A stretch of 64,000 nucleotides of DNA, taken from Cyanoderma ruficeps. Taxonomy: Eukaryota; Chordata; Aves; Passeriformes; Timaliidae. The stretch is taken from positions 11,109,646 to 11,173,645 of the forward strand of contig VZDJ01000090.1 in the NCBI GenBank assembly GCA_008694505.1. Direction: 5' to 3'. Position 1 is the stretch's first letter. Each line of letters begins with the position of its first letter. A model generated the notes under the pieces. It did no database searches. It was not told the origin of the DNA and saw nothing but the letters and a program-made list of their open reading frames with translations. The position numbers were made by a program, and so were the translations under genes. Positions 39,259 through 52,471 of this stretch are shown here, one piece after another.

Positions 39259-42200
39259 CTAACAGGACAATAAGCTTTCAGGAAGCATCTTTTGAAGTGA
39301 GATAATAACTTGTTCAGGTAACTAACAAGAAAACTTTGCATCAAGTATGCCTGCTCAGTACTATAGCAATATGTCCAATTCTAATGTTGTGTCCCCCATT
39401 CTGAGAGTTCTTAGACAGCTCTTCTTCCTCCAAGTTCAGTGTGCATTTAGGAATATATAATCTGCTTCACTAGTAACAAAGTGACACGTGTTCCTCCTCC
39501 ATATATTTTTCTTCAAAGAAAATAAAAGATTCATATCTGACTATTATACACTGAATAGAATAATAGAGAGACTTTTCTAGCTTTTCAAAAGCATCTCAGT
39601 CATTCAAGTTTCATTCCCTTTAGTCCTAACAAAAGATAAAGATGCTTCTAAGAGAGGGTCAAAAATCATAAATAAAAGTATTTCAAATAACTTCAACTGC
39701 TTCATAATTCCCCACTTGCTTATTGCAGCTGGTAGCACTACAGAAGACTACATCACTTACTTTGTAGGATTTGTAGGTTCTTCTCTACTAAAAGTCCAAA
39801 ACTGAGGCCAGAAAAACAAGTTAATTATATAAAAAAGCTTTGACTTGTCACAGATCCTACTTGTCACCTAGCAGCTCAAGAGCTAGCAAGGCCAGCATTA
39901 TATTTTTGTAAGTGTAATTCACCCATGCTATAAATCACAATATATTCTAAGACATTTACAGGGCTATTTAATGCTGTTCCTTTTAAATCATTGATGTTTC
40001 AAGTACTGCATAAACTATTTTTCTTGCTTATTTTTTAATTTTGCTGTCATAGAGGTAACCCAAAGTCAACTTAATGAGTCCATAATGTAATTTCACTGCC
40101 ATAAACTGAAAGTCATTTGCATCTCTTCAAGCTCCCCCATTTTATCTTAATCTAGTATTCACCATTATGTAATATACCTTCTCAAGATCTTCATTACCAC
40201 TTAACCATACAAACTTTCTTCATTAGGCTTGAAATATGAGTCAAGCCTCTTAGTCTTCAATGTATACGTGTGATAGATAGGATGCTTAGTCCTACTCTTT
40301 TTCCTTTCTGATAAATTTGAAAAGCCTGGGTTCCTTTTTACACCTTAGCTTAGCCTTCACTCATAATTTCTTGCAGCATGTATCTTTTTCCTAGAAGGCT
40401 TAACTGACTAAAGTGCTTCCTCCCCCTTTCTCATTTCTAGCACCATCATTTATCAGAAGGGGTCTGTGCATTTCAGCAGAAAATTTAGGTATTCTGTGCT
40501 GGGTAAATCAAGAGCTCACTAACAATCATAGCAACCCCAAAGTGTGTCAGAGATGTGTTTAAATTTTTGATTCCATTTTACCAGAGGTACACGGTCACCC
40601 CATATTTAACTTTGAAGGCATTGTCCTTTTTCTGTACTTACTTGTAGGATTGAAATGTGGAACTGGTAAAGGTTAGAGAGACAGAACCTGCTCCAAAATT
40701 TTGATTAGCAAAACAAAAGCAGTGACTTCTACTAAGCAATTGATTCTTTTAACATCACTTTACCTTTTGTGTTTAGGAATAGGAGATGTTTCAAATAATT
40801 TCTAGACATGACAGAAATGCTATGTTATTAGCAGGAGGTGTCTCTTGAGCTGCAGTTATACAGAGGCTTTGGTAAATCACCACAGAATTCCTCACCAGGA
40901 ATTAGCAATGTATGTGGAAAGCACCTTGCACTGATGCAGCTAATCTTCAGCTACACACACTGAAGGCCAGCTTCTTTCTAATTTTTTACTGTCAGGTCTT
41001 AATTTCTTCTTACACTTCACGTGATCTTAAACAAAGAGCTTTTCAGTCAGCCAAGGCAATTCTATCTGCAGGTATGATAGAATTGGCAGACAGGTGCCAA
41101 TTTCCTCCCTGCAATATCAGGTACAAAATGTCAGTGTTACAGAGCAAAGGCTAGACTGGATTTCTTCCTCCTATACTGCCAGTGTTTTAGCAGGCACATC
41201 TCCTGCTTTCAGGGAAAGATGGCAGACAGCTTACATCTTTAGCTTCTTCTAGACAAATCAAGAAAGGAAAAAACTCCTACACAAGTCATTGTCTTTCAGC
41301 ATCATTTTGCTGCTTAAATTCTAAGCAAATAGGGTAACTAATTCTTGTTTAGCACTTTCATTGGAGGAAAAACCCAATGCATGCCGAACATTATCAGGTA
41401 TAAAAAGTGAACTTATACTGATCTGAATCTCCAAATGGGACATCCAGTTAAAGTGAAGTAGCCAGCTCAAGTGTCTAACACATATGTGAGCCAGCAGTCC
41501 TTTGGATACTGGGTGGTATCATGCCCCAAAACACATGACCACTGCTGTCAAAAATCTCTGCTTCAGGAAGAAAGCTTGCTTATATTTACAAGATGACTAT
41601 GTGTGTTGGTTGGATCAGCAATGCCATGTTCTCTCCTGCTCTTCTTTCAGAAATGTGCCTTTGTATAGCAGATTGAATTTATTGTCTTTCAAATTTCACA
41701 GTTTTAGGTTTTGCTATTTGCAGTATTTGGGATCCAGGGATTTTAGCCCAGAATTTAAACATTTTGGACTTGCCTGATACACTTCAGACTTACCTAATAT
41801 ATTTTCTTATCTTTCTACTGCTTCCCTTTCATCTTCACATCCCAAACATGACTGTATTTGACCTTGTTGGTACACCTGCTATTTCCATGCCACAGGTTTT
41901 GCTTAATTACTGACTGCTAGAAGTAGTACATAACTGAAATTATGGAAAAATAAATCATTTATAGACCAGAGAATACAATATTTTGTATTCATGGACCTAT
42001 CTGTGTATTAGTTTCACGCTTGCTATTTTGTCTTGCATCCATTTCTCTAATAATAATTTAAAATACCATATATAGCATGATTTACACTGATCAGAATTAA
42101 TAATGAATTTGCAGCCTTAATCACAGGCCTTATTTCATCCACCAGTATTTTCTCAAGTCCTTTCTCAATAACCTCTGGATATTGGATGCCTTCAGCCACC

Positions 42201-44651
42201 AGCATTATACATTTTAAGCAAAGAAATGGAAATTGTTTGAGAAAGAGTCTATACCTGGGTTTTGGTCTTGTATTTTACAAAGTGTTACTGAAGCAGAAGA
42301 GACACAACCTGTAATTCCAGAGCTGTCAACTCCAGTCAACAAGCAAGATGATGGCATGTTGATGTGTTTGGAGGTTTTTGTAGCTAAGACTTATGAATCA
42401 TGTAGCATTTAGATGATCTCAGTTTGTATTCTGCAATGTAGCTCTGTTGCAGATGAGAAGTTTTGAAATAAAGAAGCTACCTAAAATATTTCACAATAAA
42501 ATAGAAATGCCTACTTGCATTGGGCTATTTATGCTCAGTATTAGTAAGGGTGCAACCATCTTATTTCAAGCTCCTGAGACTTGAAAGACATTTTATGAGT
42601 AATAATCCCTCCTATACTATGTAAAAATCAAGTGGCTGAATTTTGAACACAATTGCATTTTGGTTCCAATATATTGTACATGTTTGTAACTTCTCTGATG
42701 TGTCCAAATTCCCTAGTTTCAGAGTTACCCAGCTGTTAGCTGCACACCATTTTGTCACCCCAGTCCACTATGTTTCTAAAGAATGGCCTCCTTTGCAATT
42801 TAAAGAGTAAATGGTCTAAACCAACACATTATGTAATTTATAGGAAAAAAGATACAGAAAATTATGTTAAGCACACTGCTTGCTAATACTAATAACCCTG
42901 CTTTATGTTCAGAATGATACATCATGAGTTGCCTTTTAACCATATTTGACTCTTTCTCAAATTCACCTTTGTTTATACATCTCCATCAGGCTCTTATACA
43001 AGTTCACATAGTTCCCATTACCATTCAACCACAGCTTTAACACCAGTATTCTGTAGGATCAGACAGAGCTAAACCAGCAAATTCCAGCTTTTTGATGATG
43101 TTACATTAAGTGTTTATTACTAGCATTACTTATGGCTTTCATGAAAAGAAAAAAATTGCTTTATTTACATTACCCTGAGTATGAGAGAACATCATAAAAT
43201 GGCAGATTATAATTAAAATTATGAAGAAACTATTGTATACCATAAAAGATACTAAGCCAACTATGCCAGAGAGAAAAATTACAATAACCTGGTTTGTGAA
43301 ACTATTTACCCTGAACAATATTCTGCTCTATAGATTCCCATCTATCTTTTTTTACTTTTTAATGTTTTTTGTTGTACTTTGTATTAAAATTACTAAAAAA
43401 ACAAAACAGAAGCTTTCAGAGTTGGGTTTTTTCCTCTTTCCCTGAAGTATATTTAAATACACTATTAAAGACTAAAATAACCTAAAACTTTATGCAGGAC
43501 TATTGCCAGTATATTTTGTTTATTAATGATTCTCATTTCCTTACATCTTCCTTTAGGACTAGTGTGGCTATTCATCACAGAACACTTATCACCAGGAGTT
43601 CAAGCTGGAAAAAAATCAAAATAAAACTTGCTTATTCCTAGCATGTCAGCTATGCATGTTTCTCAAAGTGTCTCTTTTCACTAGAGGTTTAAATTTGCAA
43701 ATCAGTTTCTTTTGTTCTCTAACAATTTCTCAAGTGCAGATTTTTAGCAATGTTAAATTCTAGCAACATCAGTAGGGTGATCTGATGGCCCTATGATATT
43801 TTTATAATTCAAAGCAGCCATCCAGTCTCACACCAAATGAAGCTGCACATTCATTTCCTTCAATCCGCCCAAGCAGAGCCAAAAGCTTTTTGCTGTACAG
43901 TCTCTAGGACAAACAGGTTCCCAACCAGTACATAATTTTACTTTCTTAAAAATCTGATGCTTACACAGTTTGACTCTGCATTTTCTGTCATCTGAACAGT
44001 CAAACTAAAGGTAGCCAAAAAGCAAGGACCACCAGGTTCTGGGAATATAAACATGGTTGCCATTAGCTTTCCAGTGAGTTGCTGGAAGCTGGCTAAGTGA
44101 CCTTTATTTTCAATGACACGGGGTGAAGGTAATTCCATTTGTATTATGGCTGGATTAATTTTTTTTTTTAAGATTAATGTGAAGACTTGCAATGTGATGG
44201 CTGTTAACTGAATACTGATTATCCCTAATGCTCCTTAGCTGTACCCTTTTTGTTGAGAAATGCCACAGTCCTGAAATAGGTCTGACTGCCTTTCTGCTTG
44301 ATTTTACTATCCAGATGGATGATATAGAGGGAACACAGATCTTGCTGATTATTTTTAAAGCATTTCAAAAAATGAGACTAATCATAGCGTGAGCCATATG
44401 CCATAGCTATTTTATACCTCTGGGTGTTGAGCACACAATTAAGAAGTTTGGAAAAATGTCGGTTTATAAACCCTTCCTTGTGATATGGGACTCCAAAATC
44501 TCATTGTTTATGCTTTAATACTCTTACTAGTAACTTCCATTTCTCCCAGTCCATCTTCCCAACATTACAGTGACATGCATGATTTTATTCCATTAACTGC
44601 TTACTGCACTAGGCATGGATAAAAACAGTTTGTCCTGGTCTCAGATAAAGA

Positions 44652-44790
44652 GGGAAAATAATTACTTTAAAACACAAGATTAAGATGGAGAGTTTTGTTG
44701 CTGGCTTTCCTGGCTTTGGGTTGTTTTGGGGGGTTTTTGTTTGTTTTGTTTTGTTTTAAACTAGGTAAGATTCAATGGTATATTCGATCT
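44652..44790 (+). repeat. Direct repeat copy 1 (pair at 45830)
   Basis: This 139-bp segment runs from GGGAAAATAATTACTTTAAA to TTCAATGGTATATTCGATCT and recurs in the same orientation 1.18 kb downstream. It includes a T/G-rich core (GTTTTTGTTTGTTTTGTTTTG). No inverted termini, poly-A tail or target duplication could be assigned, so it may be an undescribed interspersed repeat or a local duplication. Confidence 0.85.
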
Positions 44791-45829
44791 TTTACTTTCC
44801 TAATGCATTTACTTCCTGAACTTAAATAAATTCAGTGAGAGTTCTGGAAATTTTCACTAAACTATTTGAGTTTTCCTCTATTTCTCAGCTTTTAAATTTT
44901 GGCTTGCCCTTTCAGTGAGTAGATTATTAGGCAGAATTACATTTTATCATTAGCATCTTCTGAAAAACAAGCCAATAACAAAAAAAGGAAGATTTAGGTG
45001 AGCACTATAATATGTCTGAGAGACCAGCGACTACCTTTTTATTCATCAGGCACAGGAGGAGTGAATATCTCATTGTGAATGCCACAAATCCCTCTATATA
45101 TGATTTATCATAGTGGTATATTTCCTTTAATATAAATATGTATGCTGGGCTATGTTCCTCTTTGGTTTCGCTCAACTGAGGCACAAAGGAAAATTAAAAA
45201 TATACTTTGATCTCAGAGATATTCTCAAAATGTTCAGATTAGCTTTTCTACAGCAGGAGAGAAATTCTTTCATTTGTCTCACCTAGGGAGATGCGTCCCT
45301 CTGGGGACCAAATCATTTTCTTAATTAGGTGAACAGGCAGCAGCCTTAAAACATTTCCCAATTACATCAGCAATTGGGATGTATTACATTTGGCTGTCAA
45401 GGAGTGAGACTAAAGAGAAACATTAAAACAAAATAGTTCTGATTAAAGGCCTCCTTCATAACACTCTGTTGAGGATGCGGCACAAGTGTCGGACAACACA
45501 AGGTAATTCATGAAGTGAAAATAGCACATTCAAATTATCGCTACTTATTGAATTTCTTGATGAAAATAGAGGTATTTAAGCCTGGCTTCTATTACTGCTG
45601 ATAAACCAAGAGTCATACCAATAACAATCACTTTTGAAGGCTGTCAAACACCTTTATGGTATTTTCCTAGCCTCAAACATCATCACTTACGGGGATCCCC
45701 CCTCCCTTTCTAACCAATTGTTCCAAAGTGACTCTGCTTTGCCCCTTATTCATTGCAGCTCCTCCACTTTTTTATTCCACTTTTCTATTACCTTTTTATT
45801 TTTTTTTCAAAACTGCCACTTGCTCTGGG
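44791..45829. other. Spacer between the direct repeats
   Basis: Unique sequence. It does not resemble the DNA downstream of the second copy, so the duplicated unit is only about 135-150 bp. The part at about 45300-45420 contains several TAATTA/CAATT-type words but no demonstrable element. Confidence 0.5.
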
Positions 45830-45963
45830 GGGAAAATAATTACTTTCAAACATAAGATTAACATGGAGAGTTTTGTTGCTGGCTTTCCTGGGTTTGGGTT
45901 GGTTTGGGGGTTTTTTGTTTGTTTTGTTTTAAACTGGGTAAAATTCAATGGTATATTAGATAT
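45830..45963 (+). repeat. Direct repeat copy 2 (pair at 44652)
   Basis: This 134-bp segment aligns to 44652-44790 with about ten substitutions and one 5-bp deletion of a TTTTG-type unit in the T/G-rich core. Weak similarity continues for some 14 bp beyond the right edge. The open frames that cross it (45728-46009 plus, 45987-45796 minus) follow from the simple T/G composition and are not taken as genes. Confidence 0.85.
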
Positions 45964-48900
45964 TCTCCTTTCAACAACAAAAAACATACCTACAGTTCAC
46001 ACATTTTAAGCAAAGTTTAGATTTAACTAAGAATCCCCCATTCTTCACCATGTGAAAATCAGGAAGTTTTTTGCAATGCAACAGCAACACAGGTTGGCGT
46101 TTAAAAATCAATTTCACCTTAAAACTATTGAACCTTTTTGTTCAATTCTCAGTGTATGGCTTTGCCTCTAAGCCATTTTTTACAATGAACCCATCTGTTG
46201 AACTGACACCTTCAGCCTCTACATGGAGTACCAATGTAAAGGACCCTGCCTATAAGCTGAGCCATTAAATCAATTTTGAAGGCTAAGCAAGCAAAAATTG
46301 TAGTTATTTATTTGTCCTGCTTATTGTAGTGTATTTCCAGTCATAGTATCAAGGTATTTCCCACATCTTGACAACGGCGAATCAGCGCTGCTTTGTTACA
46401 TTTGCCTGTCAGTCGTCAGCAATACAATGCCAGGTTTCAAAAGCTAAGGTTTTGGATACCCTTAAAGGCTGAAAGCCTTTCTGAGCTCTTAAAGCCTGTC
46501 TAGGCATCACAATTACTCCTGTTTTTTATTTCTGTCTGCCGTTGACTTCAGCTAGTTCACATTTGCTCCTCTGTGAGGTGCAGTGCACAAGGACAGCAAG
46601 GACCACCACCCCGTACTTGAAAGCCCAGGAATGCAGGACTGGTATCCCACCCGCCTTGATGCCAGGGAGCATCATCCCTGTCCTGCCACCCCCCTCAAGC
46701 TGCATCCCCCAGCTGGCAGCACAGAACTCTTGCCATTCACAGCCACATGCACCTGATACCTGCAAATTGCCATTTGTCTTTTTTAAAAAAAAGCTGTGGG
46801 CAGTCCTTCAAGACACCTGTGTTGAAAGAAAGCTACATGAGTAGCAGTTCCTTTTTACTCCATGGACCAGGAATCACTCCATGTTTCCTAGGGTCTACCA
46901 CCACCAGCACAATCATTAAGGCAGAAAACCACATTGAAGGAAGTCTCTTGTCTCTTGGTTCATGGAAAACTGGTTTCCTTCTGGTATTTTCCCCAGGCTT
47001 GCCCCTGCTAATGTTTTTAAGACTGTAGAACCAACAATGTTCAGTGAGATTTTTTGGGGCGCATTTATTAACTTAAAGTACAAAAGCCAAAAATAATTAT
47101 TAAAGAGAAATATCATCTACACCCTGCTTTAATTCAAGTTTTTGACAAGCCTTGGAAAGGCACTATCAGCTACTTCAGTAGATAAATACTCTGAGAATGG
47201 AGACAAGATAAATTACCAGCTATCTTATCTAAAGTCTTAAAGAAGGAAAAATCCTCCTGAAGGGACTAATAAAAATGTAAGGCACACAAGAAAATATTGG
47301 CAGCCAAAAGACTGAGCTATTTCCTAGTCAATTATCCATCTTAAAACATGATTGAAGCATTCACAGTGATAGATTACAATTCAGTAGCCAGGTATTTTGT
47401 ATCAATTTGTACAGATTAGTTCATCTCAGGGGTGTGGTATGGCAATGGGCAGGGCTTCATACCAGAACCGCAACTCGCAAAGTCGAGAATGTGCATTTTT
47501 AAACCCATTGGTATGTGCAAAAGTCTAAAAGAGCAAAAAACATTCAGTAGCAGTAGCTTGACAGGAGCTCTCTAAAGGTGTAAAGCCACAGAAATTGAAT
47601 GACAGCTTCAGTTGATTATATTTAATTTAGAAGGAGCTACATGCAAAATTTTTGCCTTATTGAAAATCAGTGAGCTTTTATGGTAGGCTTTGTTTCTAAA
47701 GGAGATAAGGTGAGCCTTTCAAGACTATTAAGACCAGATCAGATACCAGTAGCAGTTCCTTTTCACTGTATTTCTACTACTTTCCAATTTCTAAGACTAT
47801 AATATCCTGTATTTTTAAAGCAATCTTCTGTAGTCTTCCAATCTTCTATTGAGATACTGGACCAATTTTCAAGTTTCATTTGATTGTAGCCCTATTTCTT
47901 CTGTCAGAAACCCACATCCATCCTGCACATATCACCAAGAATTTTCAAGGCTATTATACCTTGCCTGTTATCTCCTTCCTGCATAGAGAAACTCTTGTAC
48001 AGGAGCCTTTCCACATTTTGTCATTCCTTGGTTAGTGATTCATCCCGTGAAAATTAACGTTACTTTTAAATGAGCTATATTTCCATAGCAAGGAGAGGTG
48101 CAGCACTTGGGTGTTATATAAGCATCGGTCTTCTTTTCCTGACTCTTAAACATGTAAATCCACAGCAGGCAGGGCAGTCTGAACACCATATATTAGCTGA
48201 GAATAGGGGGAAGTGGTACTGAGTATTTTTCCATTGACTATACTGTTTAAAATATAAACACAGAGCACAGTCCATTCAGAAATTAAAAACTGAGGTTTTT
48301 GTTTGGTTGGAGGTTTTTTTGTTTGTTTGTCTGTTTATCTTATACCACCATCAGAGACCAGCAATGAGCCTCATTAGTTACTTTCTGCTGTTACACCCCC
48401 ACATTTTTCCCTTTAGAGGAACTCTTTACTGAAATTCTGAAATAATTTTCAACAAGTTTTGTTTCCCTGCAGAGTGACATATTCCACAAGATTTAAGGGT
48501 TAAAGTGACTTCATACACTTTAAAACAATGAGGACGGCTGTTACTGTACTTGTCATCTGACAACTCTAAAGATATACATCTTAAATAAAGGGAAATTTAA
48601 TATTTACATTGTCTCCTAAAAGAAGGAGCAATTATGTAGAATAGGAAGTTAAAGAAAGGAGTCAGAAAATGGACAATACNACAGCCAAGGTAGCTTCAAG
48701 CTGGACTGATGGTTGTTTGACATTCATTTTACAACAACAATAAATCTCCAGTCAAAACCTCTTTCTTCAAATTGTATTTAACACATGCTAATGATATTAC
48801 TGCTGAAGATATCCTTCAATTAATTTTTCTCAAGTACTCAAACTTCAGGTCTGTTTCAGATTTTCACTAAGACACATTTCAGCAAATACTTACTGTGAAT

Positions 48901-51142
48901 TCTTTCTTTGACTTTACTTATACTTTTCCACACTTCCAAAACCACTAAGGAGCATTTAACAGATTCTTTCATGCCTTGCAACAACTAAAAAGCCTTTACA
49001 GGTTTCAGCTGAAACTTGTAAGGCTCAAGCAAAGCAAAAGTCAAACTAATGAATTACTTGTTTCTACTAGTGAGGGTTCCTAGCCTTTATTGACTGTCAC
49101 AAGGCCTCCTAAAAGCAGAAAGGCAGCACTGTCAAAAGCAAGTCAATGTGAGGTGTTAGAGTTTAACTGCAGCATGGCATAGCCTTGGAGGAACTGCCTA
49201 ATTCTCACTCTCTAGCCATATTTCAAGAGCAAATAAGCTAATAATAAATTCTCATATTAAAATCCCCTCACAGGATTCTTTTCATTAATTTCCTTTGCAA
49301 TTACATCAATTTCATTATCTGTCAAAGCAAGCCATAATAGCTGTATAGACAAAAGCATTTAAGCAATGGTTGTTAAGATACATAAAAATAAAATCTGACA
49401 ACAATCCTTTTTACCCCCTTTCAGAAAACTGTACGAAGTATTAGTTTCTAGCTGAGAAAAAACCAAAAACAAAACAAAGTCTCCCACACTGCAATTACAC
49501 ATAGATGTACAACACCATCTGCCCATTTCAAAATAGAAAAGCATCAGTTGTCTCATTATTTGTCACTTATGGGATTAAAAACTTAGCAGTTATTCCTACA
49601 CATGTGGTAACAATTTACATCATTTAAGAGACTTGAAAAGAAGAGAAGCTTTCCTGGTTAAGTCTTACAGTTGCTTATGTTGCAACAAAATCTTTTCTGC
49701 ACTGTGCAAAATATTTATGAAAAAACCAAAATCAATCATAGTCTCTTGTCCAAAAGTCACTGAAAGAGGTAATCCATTTGGTTTCAAAGGTGATAAGGAA
49801 GTTCACAGATGTCCAGCTACCTACATGCTAAAATTCAAATTCTATTTTTTTGTTCAAAAAATGCCAACATGCTTGATTAACTGGTTTACTTTTTTTGAGC
49901 AATTTGTTTTAGCCTTTCTGGGTCTTGACAAAAGGATAATTTGCACCCCTTACTTTACAGAGTAAATTGTTGCAGATGACTTTATCCATCAGACTCATTC
50001 TTTCTTTTTGAAGATTCTGTTTCTTAAACTCCTTTTAAGAATGTAACACAGATAACTACTGAAGTAATTCACAAATGAGCAATAACAGTGGTTAAGTAGC
50101 AATTGCATTTTCATTCCACCGTGAGCTAAACAGCATCCTTAAGTATTCTGCATCTATGGATATGAGCACAGAGCTGCTTTATTGACATAACCAGTAAATG
50201 TAACACACGACAAAGACATCATAAATGGAAAGAAGGTACCACATATTCTCCAACTAACCTCAAATGAAATGTTATTAATATTCAGCAAAACACTGAAAAG
50301 TTATGATTCATGAAGACAGTAAATTGGAAGGCAAGATGGCATAGCTGTGCTCTATAACACCTCACGCAAGTTCATTAAATTCAAGTTCAAGCAAATTAAA
50401 CCAATTTGAGAAAAAAAATCAACTATGTCCCTATCTACAAACCAAAAGAAAAGATAGTTATATTTATGCCCCTATCAAGAATTGTTAATTTCAGGAACTG
50501 ATAGAGGAAACAGATTTTTTTAATTGAATTGCTATATTGGGACAAAATTTCTGCATTGCCTGTGGAGCCACCTTTTGTTGCAAAAGCAAATTTGAGTAGG
50601 TGAAATGAATGTCCAAGGAAAATTATGGACTATAAAGTGTGTTTACTTCTTATCAAGCACATGGTGCATTTTATCTTGTTTTAGTCTTCTAACAATAGGA
50701 AATGCCTATAAACCTCCAAGAAAACACTATGTCAACTTAAAGTACAGTAGCAATCCAAGTGTACTTTATTAAAAATATGATCTAACTGCTTCAAAGCTTC
50801 AATGCTTAAGTGGTCAATTTCTAACCTAAGGTCAACTAAGAAAATTCTGATTCAAAAGCATTGGTTAAATTGTTAGATGACTCAATACTTCCTTTTCAGA
50901 TAGGAAAAGGAGAGCTGTTACACAGCACAGACTCTGGCTACTGAACTACATTTAACTGCCTTGCAAGAAGTGATGAAAACAAGGAAGACAGCAGGCTGGG
51001 AAACAGTACACAGCTCCGATGCCTTAGGTTTTAGCTTTTGTGTTTTTCAGATTCTGTGCTGCCTAGGTGTGTAGTTCTGAGCCTCATATTAAGTGTTAGT
51101 AAGCTCTCTTCACAGAGTAGGTAGACAAAACAAATCTTTTCC
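45964..51142. other. Unique non-coding DNA
   Basis: No gene or known repeat was recognised. A CpG-bearing patch lies at 46368-46420, a more GC-rich patch at about 46560-46770, a T/G-rich run near 48297-48340, and the single ambiguous base N at 48680. Open frames are short and show no motifs. Confidence 0.5.
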
Positions 51143-51473
51143 TGCTGAAGACCAAGGACAACAGTTACAAGTTTCAGGCCCAAAAGCCTAAACAATGGTG
51201 GACTGAAGAGAGAAACAAGAAGGATGAGACCTCATAACCCAAAGCTGTAATTGGACAATTACACCCCAATAAGCAAATGGACAACAACTTCTAAACGTGT
51301 AAGACCTTGTGACTGGTTGTCCATTGCATGAGTGTTTTAAGTCCACCTTGGGTGTAGCCCTGGCCAGGCTCTTGTCCTGCCCAAGGTGTATCCTAAAGGC
51401 CTTTCAATGAATACCTACTTCATTCTCTAGCTCTGTCCAGTCTCTGTTTCAGGTCAGCCTTCCCAAGGCGTCA
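51143..51473 (+). mobile_element. ERV LTR, sense, boundaries approximate
   Basis: Sequence from TGCTGAAGACCAAGGACAAC to CCTTCCCAAGGCGTCA reads like a songbird retroviral LTR in the plus direction. Characteristic parts are GTTTCAGGCCCAAAAGCC, the AAAGCTGTAATTGGACAATT segment, GTGACTGGTTGTCCATTGCA, the GGCTCTTGTCCTGCCCAAGG segment and CTGTCCAGTCTCTGTTTCAG near the 3' end. AATGAATACC near 51407 could be the degenerate TATA or poly-A region. About 330 bp are present. I could not find matching direct repeats at its ends, so start and end are estimates, and the copy may be truncated. No retroviral coding sequence adjoins it, and the LTR at 52472 is of a different type, so the two are not a pair from one provirus. 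Confidence 0.65.
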
Positions 51474-52465
51474 GCTCTACAGGCTCCAGCATCACAACAA
51501 GCCCATGTGCTGGCAGCCAGGGTGGTGGGGTTAGAGCTACTCAGAGGGAAGGTGTGTAGTTACATGCCCCAGCAGGGACTGCCTCAAGCTCAAGCCAGAG
51601 CAACCAAGACTGTTGTACGAGGTGACTGGACAGTCTTCCACAGACTTTGAAAGCTTCCCTGCCCTGCCCTTTTATCTAACCAGGTCCTTGGACACAGACC
51701 TGGCAAGGACAGCAGGTAGCTGAAAGTGCAACACTGCCATCCAAAGCATTACACACACAAACCACTGGATTTTCTTGCCTGTAGATTCTCAAGTGATATA
51801 CAGTCCAGTTGGACTGACACCTCTAGAGAAGTGATCTTACAGTCTTGTTGGTGGTGATCCCACCTATAAAACTACAGCTTGGGTTTGAGAGCTGTGTAGG
51901 GAATGCAAGTGTGGACGTTACATGAAATCAATTCCATACTGATGGTGAGGTTTTTTCTCCATAACAGCTTAAGCTTTATCTGATATATTATGGGAAAGGT
52001 ACCAGGCAGCTACACAAGAGACTTTTGAATCTTGTTCAACAGTGTATATTTCCTTCTAATACAATACAACAGTGTATATTTCCTTCTTCCACGCCTCTGT
52101 TCTCTAAACCCCTGCCTAACTAGCATGACTAAACATGGAGTGCAGTTGCCAAAAGGCTCACAAGAGGCACTTGTTTGTGTCTCTCCAGGCTGTTGGGAGG
52201 CTGCATATATCAATTCCTACACATTCTTCTCACTGAAGTGAATGGTCATTTTCTGAATTCCACCAGCAACACCTTAGCTAACCCTAAAAAGTAGCTCTGC
52301 ATAGCTTTCCCTATAAAGGTACTGCTTTGTGTTTTGCTAAAGCTTCTCAAGCACCAAAAAACCACCCCAACCCTGGGTAAGCATGATGACTTCTGCACAA
52401 ATGCTAATGTCTCTAAAATCTGATTGTAAAACAAAAACACTGATATGGTCTTGTCAATAACACAG
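51474..52465. other. Spacer between two LTRs
   Basis: About 1 kb, somewhat GC-richer at 51480-51730. No gag, pol or env residues were recognised in any frame, so it does not look like retroviral internal sequence. It contains the 21-bp direct repeat at 52037-52087. Confidence 0.5.
52037..52087. repeat. 21-bp direct repeat, period 30
   Basis: CAACAGTGTATATTTCCTTCT occurs exactly at 52037-52057 and 52067-52087, separated by 9 bp (AATACAATA). It is a recent short duplication; no function is inferred. Confidence 0.9.
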
Positions 52466-52471
52466 CTGGGG

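Larger units (their letters stand above)
34592..44651. other. Unique DNA with two weak exon-like candidates
   Basis: About 10 kb with no recognised transposable element. Most frames are short. Two places with protein-like frames next to plausible splice signals (35550-35676 and 39180-39258, both minus strand) are listed separately. The rest is AT-rich, with no sign of a promoter island. Confidence 0.5.

Noticed and set aside
45728..46009. 93-codon plus-strand ORF with hydrophobic residues
   Set aside because: The hydrophobic stretch comes from the T/G-rich core of the 135-bp direct repeat; the first repeat copy shows no matching gene.
46542..46844. 100-codon plus-strand ORF in a GC-richer patch as an exon
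   Set aside because: No clear acceptor and donor pair and no recognisable protein; the patch is noted only for its composition.
51137..51482. Target-site duplication for the LTR at 51143-51473
   Set aside because: Several possible ends were compared with the left flank and no match of four or more bases was found.
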